Positions 55,969 to 64,000 of a DNA stretch of 64,000 nt are shown here, in pieces; the first letter of the stretch is position 1; each line of letters opens with the position of its first letter. Source of the stretch: Eupeodes corollae (taxonomy: Eukaryota > Arthropoda > Insecta > Diptera > Syrphidae). Where the stretch lies: NCBI RefSeq assembly GCF_945859685.1, contig NC_079149.1, forward strand, positions 134,890,153 to 134,954,152. The letters run 5' to 3'. Position numbers and translations under genes: made by a program. Below the pieces are notes generated by a model that made no database searches, had not been told where the DNA came from, and was given only the letters and a program-made list of their open reading frames with translations.

Positions 55969-57376
55969 GTTTGTTAGGAAATTATATTTTTGTAATATTA
56001 GAAGTTTTAATGGCGTTAGATTTTTTATTTGCTTTGTATGTTTTGTTGTCTTTCAAAAAATTGCAACTTTGGTCACCACGATATAAGAAATATAAGAAAG
56101 ACAATATTGGATTGGGGGGTTATTAATTTTAGCACATTCTACGTCAAATTGCCTAAAAGCCAGACTAATCGATTTGTGAAGGAAAAAGTTATTGACAGAA
56201 ATATATCATTTCAATTAACAACATTCCCATGCCCCATTCTCCATATCCTTGAAACAGTTCCAAGTTTTTCTTTTACTCTTTTCACAGAAGATTGACCACA
56301 TTCTGGTCTCATATGAATGTATGTTTATTCATTTCTCATCTTTTGCAGCAAATTTCTTTGTATTTTAATTACTTTCATTTAAATATGTTTAAATTTTATA
56401 TTTGTGCACAAGAAAATGAAAAGAAAGATTTTAATATTTCATTACTGCCCCCAAAGAAGCTCGAAAAATATTAAATTCTTTGAATCCGTACATAAATGGA
56501 TGAATCTATTTCATTTTGAATATTTGCAAAATTGAAATACTGATTGATTTAAGTCTCTTCTACTCATATTTCTTTGCATAACTAATTTTTTCTTAGTAAT
56601 ATTCATTCTTTTTAGATCGTTTTCAAAGGAAAAAAAAGAAGCAAAGTAAGATGTGTTGTTTTAATCTAAATTCCACAAATAAAAAATATCTTTTAAACAA
56701 CACAAAAATCTTTCTTTCGCTTTCTCATCGCATAAATAATAAAAAATATACATTCTTGTGTTTTTTTTTTTAATTTTATTTAGTCGATAAGATTTCTATT
56801 TATGCGTTTTATTGTTTTGTTTTATTTTATTTTATGAATGAACCATGGAATTTTTTGACACACAAATAGTGAAGAATGTCTTGGCAAAGTTCCAATAAGT
56901 AAATAAATTCGACACATTAGCATTTTTTAAAATCATTTATATACAATCTTTTTGTTTTTAATAGGGTATGTTAGAATGCTTTTGAAACTTAAATTTTAAT
57001 ATTTTAGGCTATTTAAGTCCTGATGTAGTGCGCATATTTTCAACTATAAAAAATTTGTTTGTTTTGTTTTGTTTTTAATTGTTTAAACTTGTGAAACAAC
57101 TTTGAGATACATTTTTAAGGTAAATTTGAATTAATAATAATTAATTAAAAAGCTTAAGGGTTACTTTCTGCTACTGGGAAGAGCTTGCATCCCTAGTCAG
57201 TAGACATCCGGATGTTGAAGATTGAAAATACTTAAAACAGTTTATCAAAGGTCATTCGAATCTGCTAAATTTTGCACTGAAGACGTGAACTAAGTTAATT
57301 TTCATGCTGAATACTTGAATTTTAAAAGAATACTTACAAATAAGTCGACACGAAAATGAAAAGACTGACAATATTC
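55969..57376. other. Gene-free, AT-rich stretch
   Basis: No exon or repeat ends are recognised. Open frames at 55938-56474 are short and unsupported. Confidence 0.4.
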
Positions 57377-57378
57377 TA

Positions 57379-58439
57379 AAGGGTTGGGCATACAAACCTG
57401 ACACATTTTAAGTACCCCTAGCTCAGCCGCATAAAAACATTACGAGGTCGGGTTTGAAGCAAATAAAAGTAAACAAAAGTAAACAGTTGAAGGTTTTTAT
57501 TCTTTATTTTTTAAAAATCACATCGTTCAAATGATGACCATTTTGTTCAATACAAAATTTTTTAAAACTTTTTGCAAAATTGCAATTTGCGATATATTTC
57601 CGATTTCGGTCTCAATATTGGTCCTAAGTTGGTCCAAGGTGGAAAAAAGTACGATTCAGTTTATGTCTCCGCTTCAACTGTGGTACCGAAAACGACCGTA
57701 GCATCTCGACGGTTTCACGGTTTCGGTGAAGAAGTAGGGGCCAATTATCCCCCACTCTGCAACTCCACACCAGACGGTTACGCGTTCGGAATATAGGGGT
57801 TTCGCGTTGATGTTCTGCGGATTTTAGACAGCGTAATATCGACAGTTCTGTTTATTAACGGTTTTATTCAAATAAAAATGCGCCTTATCACTAATCATTA
57901 GGAACTCACGTGGAATTTCTTTGCTAGCTAACTTCGCTGTCATTTGCCTAGCAAACTGTAACATCGCCGAATAATCGGTCGGTAAGAGTTCTTGAGTGAT
58001 AAGAATCTTGTATAGATGAAAGTGCTTTCAACATCCTATTGAAATATCGGCGAGAAATGTTCAACGAATGTTTTACGGCCGAACGGAGAGGACTTTTCTG
58101 TAAAGCACTACTAACTCGATCAACGTTTTTCGGTGTACGCACCGTGATCGGAAACCCGGTTGGTTTTTTTATCAGCACGGGCCGTTTCCAGAAAGCTTTT
58201 AACCCATAGCTTAACCGTATTCCGCGACGCGACCCGATCACGAGGGTTCGATTCTTTTTTTTTACGAAATTCAAAAAATCGGTCGCAAACGAACTCACGA
58301 TGCGGAGCAGTCTACTTCTCCAAGCTGACACTGAACAACTAAAAAAACATAAACCTTCAACCTACTAGTTTCCGTTCTCGCAACCACGAATATCATGCGT
58401 CTTGGTAGGGCGGGTGTCAGGTTTTTATGCCCAACCCTG
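57379..58439 (-). mobile_element. Mariner-like transposon, internally deleted
   Basis: The ends AAGGGTTGGGCATACAAACC and inverted GGTTTTTATGCCCAACCCTG match over about 24 of 27 bases. They are flanked by TA (57377-57378 and 58440-58441). It carries a broken minus-strand transposase. At 1061 bp it has lost part of the catalytic domain. Confidence 0.88.
57500..58331 (-). pseudogene. Mariner transposase remnant
   Basis: The first part (58331-57948) contains WKRPVLIKKPTGFPITVRTP, NVDRVSSALQKSPLRSAVKH and SLNISRRYFNRMLKAL, the paired helix-turn-helix region. After frameshifts the minus strand reads MISDKAHFYLNKTVNKQNCR and YSERVTVWCGVAEWGIIGPY (first catalytic region, usual SDEAHF altered to SDKAHF). 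The final residues NGHHLNDVIFKK then appear near 57530. The block with the second Asp and the third acidic residue is deleted. Confidence 0.78.
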
Positions 58440-58530
58440 TAGATCTTTATAATTTTTTAAAAACAAATAAAATTGAAGGTCAATTTCTAAATGTTGAAAT
58501 TGTACTAAGAATTTTCTTAAGTATGATAGT

Positions 58531-58733
58531 ACCCGTGGCATGATGGTTAGTGCGTTGGACTGCCAGTCGATATTTGACCTCCAACGAGTATAGAAGTGTT
58601 TCATTTATAGTTATTTTCAAGTTAAATAGTGCAAATAATAGTGTAAACAAAGTTGGCAGTTTGCCACTAAGAAAAATAACAAATCGATAGCCTAGTGGAG
58701 CTGGGTTCGAATCCCGTGCGGAGTGCACTAAAA
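58531..58733 (+). other. Split tRNA-like module (A-box and B-box) upstream of ORF1
   Basis: GTGGCATGATGGTTAGTGCG followed by TTGGACTGCCA resembles a tRNA 5' half with A-box and anticodon arm. About 125 bases later, GGGTTCGAATCCCGTGCGG gives a perfect B-box (GGTTCGAATCC) and T-arm. The two halves are too far apart for a tRNA. It may be a tRNA-derived promoter module at the 5' end of the retroelement, or a tRNA relic split by an insertion. Confidence 0.45.
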
Positions 58734-58794
58734 ATCTGGAAGCTTTTTTCACAATCGTAAAATCGTAGATTTTATAGATTGGGAAAAAAAGCAA

Positions 58795-60681
58795 ATGGAG
58801 AAGGAGAGGAAAGCAGGGGTATCGAAAGATAGTTCTGCCAATTCATCAGGTGATGCCATCAGCGGTACACAAATTCACCGCAACATCATCAGGCCACCAG
58901 TCTGATAGTCCATTAACAACAACAAATGTTACGAGAAAACTAAAGCCTAACCTTGTGGAAAGGAACAATGCTGCTAAGCGCGGAGCGATGCGACAAGGCG
59001 TGCAGCAAAAAAAACAACAAGGGATGACGTCACAAAGCGAGTCGTCAGACGGTGACATCGACTACGTCTCCGAAGGTGGAGAGGGGCACTACAGGTCGCC
59101 TAAAAATAAAAATAAAAATAGGTTCTCAAGCCTAGCGCCGCCAGAGCAGCCTAAGGAAAGGGAGATGGAGGTGACTGAAGCCCCCAACGACAACGAAGCC
59201 GATGAAGTGGAGCTGGCACAAGTGCTGCAGGCAAAAAAGCAGCAAATAGATGCCTACGAGGACCAGCTAAAAAAGCTGAAGGAGGAGATGGAGCCCCTTC
59301 TCAGTGCACTAAGAAACAAAATTGAAGCGCGCCGACAAAAAGAGGCAGCTGAGAAGGAGGACAAACAAGCACAACGGCTCCTACAACAACAACAGCAGCA
59401 GCAACAGGCGAAGCAAAAAAAGCCTGAAACAAGACAGCAACAACAACCACAGCAGCAACAACCAAAGCCCGCTACCAAAATCACTGGAGCGGAGCAAAAA
59501 ATGAAGACTTTACCAGTAGTACCAGGCCGAATGCTTGAGGGCCCATCCACCTCGAGTAAGGCCAAGCAGCAGCAACAACAAGAGCTACAGGCAAGGCAGC
59601 AGCAGCAGCAGAAACAGCAAAAAAGCCGCAGAAGCAGCAGCAGCAGCAACACCAACAGCAACACCAGAAACAACCACAGCCTAACAGAGAAAAAGTACCA
59701 CCCATTAGGACCCATAAGGTTGACATACAGAACATTAAGCAGGTATGTAAGTCGGCCACTAAGGGCAAAATTCTTAACGAAAAAGAAAAGAATTATTCGG
59801 TACAGTGCTTCTCACTGGCCGAATACAAGTTAGTGAAAGAATTGTTAAAAGAGGCCACAGCTGAGTTCTTCAGCTACACGCCAAAAAGTGAAAAGTTTAA
59901 GACGGTCCTTCTGAAGGGCATAAGTTCCTGCACGGAACCAGAGGAGCTCTTAGCTGAGCTCCGCCAAAAAGCCAGTGACGATCTCGATTTTATCGGGGTC
60001 AAGCCTTTCACTACGGTGAAGTCCACACCCCTTCGTTATAGGCTGCCGATGTTCCTCGTAACATTATCGCCCCAAAGCAGTTTTGAGAGTGTCAAGAGAA
60101 TCGAAGCTCTCGACAATCAAACTGTACACTGGGAGACATTAAAAAGGCACGACGACATATTACAATGTACGAAGTGCCAAAGGTTTGGCCATGCCAATGC
60201 CAATTGCAATATGCAGTTGCGTTGTGTGATGTGCGGAGAAACCCACAAAGAAGGAGAATGCAAGCTGGGGAATGAGCGGGTTGAGAATTTGACCCTGCTC
60301 AAGTGTGTCCTTTGTGGAAACCAAGGGCACCCGGCTAACTATAGGGGTTGCCCTAAGGTCCAACAAATGAAACAGAAACAGGCCAGCCAAAAAGCCGAAA
60401 AAAGTCGAACAGTTCGACAGGCTCCAATACAAAAATTCGTAGATCCCAAATTTTCCTACGCCCAAATGGTGTCAGGGAATAGGAACACGAGACAGGCTCC
60501 ACCAACGGTTGCCCCAAAGGCCCCTGTGCCTAAGGCACCAGAGGTGCAGCCTGACATTGTAGCCTTGTTGTTGAGCATTCAAGGTCAACTAACAGGACTG
60601 CAAAGTGAGATAAAGGAGCAAGGCAAAAGGGTAGATCATCTCTACTCTTTGTTGCCTGGCCTGGCGCAATTTAGACCATAA
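58795..60681 (+). pseudogene. ORF1 (gag-like nucleic-acid chaperone) of the non-LTR element, frameshifted
   Basis: The likely start is 58795 (MEKERKAGVSKDSSANSSGD). The frame used from 58850 to 59833 continues the acidic and then Gln-rich N-terminal half, including a coiled-coil-like EDQLKKLKEEMEPLL segment. Around 59610-59620 (an A-run in CAGCAAAAAAGCCG) the homologous frame changes to that of 59833-60681. The C-terminal half has an RNA-recognition-like fold (KTVLLKGIS) and knuckles CTKCQRFGHANANC, CVMCGETHKEGEC and CVLCGNQGHPANYRGC. The protein would package element RNA. The last codon overlaps the ORF2 start. Two frameshifts argue for a dead copy, although the second could be a recoding site. 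Confidence 0.8.
59375..59665 (+). repeat. CAG/CAA-rich triplet region
   Basis: Repeated CAG, CAA and AGC triplets encode poly-Gln in the ORF1 frame. The same triplets give a spurious Cys/Leu-rich open frame on the minus strand (59254-59715). Confidence 0.9.
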
Positions 60682-60860
60682 TGGGCGCGCTGCCGGAGAC
60701 GCGCCTTAAAGTCCTAGCTGTGAATGTAAATTCACTGATTAGGATTGAACGAAGAGCCAATATGTTCCAATTCTTGACAGACTACAGTCCCGATGTGTTT
60801 ATGGAGGAGATAAAATGTGTGGTTGCCGATTTTAATACCAACGAAAACCAAATCCATTGA
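60681..60860 (+). pseudogene. ORF2 N-terminal stub (endonuclease start)
   Basis: Its ATG at 60681-60683 overlaps the ORF1 stop (TAATG). It reads MGALPETRLKVLAVNVNSLI, then ANMFQFLTDYSPDVFMEE, the first strand of the apurinic-type endonuclease. The usual SETKL block is lost and a TGA follows near 60858. No catalytic residues of the endonuclease remain downstream. Confidence 0.78.
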
Positions 60861-60960
60861 AAGTTCCTAAATGTCGTGATAACATACAAAAGAATAAAAA
60901 ACGGAAGTAAGAAAACTGGAAGGGATGCCACAACTTGGGAACATTTCGATAGATTGGCTA

Positions 60961-61312
60961 TTTGAAATTATATAATAAATTAGATTGTTGTGCATTCGCA
61001 TCGGGTGAAATATCAATTTAAATAAATTCAAATTCGAAAATTAATTTTTAAAGGATTTTTATATTTTGGTAATGTGCAGTGTAGCAACACCAACTCCTAG
61101 CAACATCTCGACAAATCAGGCACAGAGCAGCTTGGATTCCTTGCCTTTTTCATAAGATCAGGCTCCACTTTCGTCTACTTAGGGAAACTTATCGTGTTCG
61201 GAAGGAATTGGCAAATTAGTTTTTTTTTATCTTAAATTAGATTTATCTCTAATTTCTTTTTAATAGCCACACTTTTAAAAGCCTGATTTATACAAAATAA
61301 ATGAAAACATGA
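60961..61312. other. Spacer without recognised features
   Basis: Nothing beyond low-complexity AT-rich sequence is recognised. Confidence 0.35.
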
Positions 61313-61633
61313 AATTTTTTAGAAAAAAAAGTGTAATTGCGCATTTGAATTTTCTCTAAAAATGTATTTTTCTATTTTCCGGACAGAACTTAATTTTCCT
61401 GAACAGCTGATACTTTTATGTTCAAAAGTGAAACGAACCGTTCCACTGATTTGTGTTCCAATTTCAGACAATTCCAATAACAGATTTTCGTCAGTAAAAT
61501 ATTGTCGGTGGATTTCAAACAGACATTTTTTATTAATGACAGAAACTTTTAATGATACCTATAAACGACGTATCAAAAAAATTCCAATGTTTGTTTCCAA
61601 TGATGAAAACCAATGATAGCTATAACTGGCGCC
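61313..61633. mobile_element. MITE family A, left-truncated copy
   Basis: The interior landmarks AAAAGTGTAATTGCGCATTT and TTCCACTGATTTGTGTTCC and the right end GATAGCTATAACTGGCGCC are present. The left terminus is missing. Confidence 0.7.
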
Positions 61634-61805
61634 TTACGCTAGCATTTAGATCTTTGCTGCATGGACACAATATGTTGAGAGATACCCTTCTGCCGACAAA
61701 ATCAAAACTTTGTTAAAAAAATATATTTCCCCAAATGTATACCAAGCAAATACAAACTAAAATTACAAGCGGGTAATTGGGCATCCCTGACTATATTTTT
61801 CGTAG

Positions 61806-61865
61806 ACAGGTATGGTTGAGAGTTGTAAGTCACTAGGCCCTAGTTTTTAATGGACTATAGCGCCA
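61806..61865 (+). repeat. Non-LTR 3' tail, isolated copy
   Basis: GGTTGAGAGTTGTAAGTCAC and TAGGCCCTAG are followed by GCGCCATTTAATGC and a TTTATT-type end. It is nearly identical to 7140-7225. No coding part precedes it, so it is a very short 5'-truncated insertion. Confidence 0.6.
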
Positions 61866-61904
61866 TTTAATGCATTTATTTATTATAAGTAACTAGGTGT
61901 ATAC

Positions 61905-63275
61905 TTGTTTTTAACATCCCATAGGAAGTTTTTGTTAGGGTCAGATTTGTCAAATTGAAAATTTTGACATTTCTCGACGTTTAAAAGTCCCTAGAGTGCG
62001 TGCGTTTTAAATGTACGTTTCCGATATTTTTTCGTCGTACATAGCTCAAAAGATATCGATTTCGAATAATTTTTGTTATACAGATAATAATGCAGAAAGA
62101 TGCAGAAAGGGCTCTCAAGAAAATTGCGTGGATGGTTTTTTTACCATAGCAGTTTTAAAAAAGGTGAATTTTATGGTTAACCCTATAAATCGAAAAAAAA
62201 CTGAAAATAAAAAAAATTGTTACCCCACAAATTTAACAAATCAAAAATGCTTTCAACAATTTTGCGCAACAAAAATAACGTTTTTAACATCTGGTAAAAT
62301 TTTGAGAAAAATCGAATTGATAGTTTTTTTATAAAAAATAAAAACCTAAAAACATTATCAAAGTTCTTAAAAATTGAATTTCGACTCAAATATCTTTTCA
62401 AAAATTTGAAATTATGGCTTATAACAATTGTCACCATTCGGAAAAAAATCGAGAAAAATCAACTTGGCAGTGTTTTTTTACACAAAAAATAAAAACTTAA
62501 AAGAAAATTCAACAAAAATTGGTAAAAATTGATTTTTGACAAAAATATCTTTTCAACAATTTGAAATTATGGCGTCGAATTAATTTTAACTTATAAGAAA
62601 TATTTTGAGAAAAATCGAATTGACAGTTTTACAAAAAATACAAAACCTAAACAAAAAAATTAATAAAAGTTGGTAAAAATTCATTTTCGACTCAAATATC
62701 TTTTCAAAACTTTGAGATATTGGCTTTAAACTACTTTTATCTTTTAAAAATATTGGCTGATCGGCTATTTTTTTACTTGGTGCAAATTTACTTTCGACTC
62801 AAACAGCTCTTCAAAAATTGAAAATATTGTCTTCAAACTTTTTTTTATTTCACAGAATATATTTTTTTTTTGATATTCAGTAGTTTTTTTTATTAATCCA
62901 ACAGTCAGTTTTATCATAAAAAAATAAGATCTACAAAAAATAGTACGCAAATTTGGTAAAAATTGATGTTTGGTTCTTGATATCTCTCAAATTAATTTCA
63001 TTCATACAAATTTTAAAAATTTAAGAAATGCTACTGAAATTGGTAAAAATAAGTTTTCGACTTAAAATCCATTTAACGAAACTAGATTTTCAAACTAAAC
63101 TGTTTCTTGATATGAAAAATATTGTTGTTAATTTTAAAATTTTTAAGAATAATTCAACTGACAATTTTTCTAACCCAACACGAAAACCTAAAAACTTTTT
63201 AAGCAAGATAAATGGAAAGATGGGATGCGAAGTTATCAGTATGGGTCGCATCCCAGCCTCTTTTTTTTGTATTAC
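61905..63275 (-). mobile_element. Hairpin-bounded tandem-repeat element, copy 2 (inverted)
   Basis: Reading on the minus strand it has the same order as 25439-26880. The hairpin GGGATGCGA...TCGCATCCC (63221-63253, perfect 9-bp stem) comes first. Then come units with GTCGAAAATNAATTTTTACC and CTGTCAATTCGATTTTTCTC spaced about 150 bp apart (minus-sense landmarks near 62610, 62456 and 62308), and the tail with GACATTTCTCGACGTTT (plus sense) near 61970. The open frame 62011-62334 is a by-product. Confidence 0.7.
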
Positions 63276-64000
63276 TTTTAAATGATATTAACGTGCATTC
63301 TATAGAGTATTTTACTACAGCTTCGTGAGACTTCGTGGTTATGAAAAACTCTTCTTATTCTTAACATGCACTTCTTCTAATTAAATTACTTCGACAATAA
63401 GCCAAATTTCCGTATGTAGAGCAATAACAATTCTAAAAACATTAACAAATAACTACAACATGTACATAATATAAAATTGAATGTCAGGTGCGTTAGGAAC
63501 TGAGGATAGACATGCCTTTTTTCTGAACTACTCTAGTATCCACATAAAAAAAAATTAAGTCTTATCTACATTAATTTAGACTGTCTACGAAACAACCCTA
63601 ATTTTTGTATGGTTAGAATACTTAAACAAAAAATCCCCTGTCTACAAAAAAAAAAACTTTATTAAAAACAAATATTTTGCTCAAGTGAGTACCAATAAAT
63701 TCATACAAATTTCATAGTCACGTCTCTGTTACAAATTTTCTGTTGACCTTTGTTTTTTTATGGGTACATGTGGCGTATACTTGTTTTTATTTTATTACTT
63801 AAGAACTTCTACTTTTAAAAGAATTTTACCTTCAACGACTTATAAAATTTTATTCAAATGCATTCAATAAAAAAACTACTTATTTTTATTGAAAATTTAC
63901 TTAAACTTTAACCCTTTCTCTTCCCGACAGTAAATTGACCACACTTCTCTATTTTTATGATTCAAGAATCGTTTACAGTTCAATGTTAAACATTAAATCA
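63276..64000. other. Gene-free right edge
   Basis: AT-rich with no exon, tRNA or repeat ends recognised. Confidence 0.4.

Larger units (their letters stand above)
58735..60960 (+). mobile_element. Non-LTR retrotransposon, 5' half only (ORF1 plus start of ORF2)
   Basis: A 5' leader, a Gln-rich ORF1 with two to three zinc knuckles, and the first 50 or so codons of ORF2 are present. Reverse transcriptase and 3' tail are absent. Non-LTR insertions normally lose the 5' end, so loss of the 3' half implies a later deletion or rearrangement. The knuckle arrangement and KVLAVNVNSL at the ORF2 start place it in the jockey/R1 assemblage; the precise clade is unclear. Confidence 0.82.

Noticed and set aside
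58535..58570. Possible intact tRNA gene
   Set aside because: The A-box half and B-box half are about 125 bp apart and no acceptor stem can be built, so it is not a functional tRNA.
59254..59715. Cys/Leu-rich minus-strand frame of 153 codons
   Set aside because: It is the antisense of CAG/CAA triplets encoding the poly-Gln part of a retroelement ORF1.

Overview
The window looks like AT-rich nuclear DNA from a fly, probably a higher (brachyceran) dipteran. The evidence is short 59-81 bp introns inside one gene, a recognisable Pix (dPix/RtGEF) orthologue, long AT-rich non-coding DNA, and many insect-type transposons: non-LTR elements, Tc1/mariner, PIF/Harbinger, hAT, Helitron and MITEs. I see no bacterial genes, CRISPR array, rRNA or intact tRNA.

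The one well-supported host gene is Pix, on the minus strand (52766 down to 40711). It is a Rho-family guanine nucleotide exchange factor with the order SH3, DH, PH, a very long disordered region, a GIT-binding motif, then one of two alternative C-termini. Ten coding exons join in consistent phase. The last position can be a 243-codon exon with its own stop (10a, 46533-45806) or a coiled-coil exon about 6.6 kb downstream (10b, 40892-40711). Predicted proteins are 1494 aa and 1312 aa. One intron (49082-48080) appears to be of the GC-AG type. A second host gene is suggested by a minus-strand first coding exon at 19387-19159, with a signal peptide and a strong donor. Its next exons are not visible and probably lie beyond the left edge.

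Most of the rest is transposon sediment. At 0.9-7.2 kb there is a TNA-flanked MITE, a hAT remnant with an 8-bp target duplication, a tail of a hairpin-bounded tandem-repeat element, and a LOA-like retrotransposon remnant. At 9.8-17.3 kb there are short repeats, two paralogous copies of one nested MITE composite, and a clean 280-bp MITE flanked by TTA. At 20.3-26.9 kb there is a non-LTR remnant, an internally deleted Helitron and a hairpin-bounded tandem-repeat element. At 29-36 kb there are further MITEs, one carrying a PIF/Harbinger element, and a larger MITE that contains two others. At 36-37.7 kb there is a fairly well-preserved reverse transcriptase. At 41-44 kb the big Pix intron carries a mariner remnant and MITEs. 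At 53-64 kb there is a MITE, a Tc1 element with long repeats, a deleted mariner, the 5' half of a non-LTR element with overlapping stop-start codons (TAATG), and a second tandem-repeat element in the opposite orientation.

Nearly all transposon genes are broken by frameshifts, stops or deletions. The single-copy-looking stretches (about 7.97-9.8, 11.2-12.7, 14.2-15.9, 17.3-19.1, 26.9-28.97, 32.6-34.7, 38.8-39.6 and 56-57.4 kb) show no coding exons I can defend. Several contain short GTC/GAC-rich islands that may mark leaders or enhancers.
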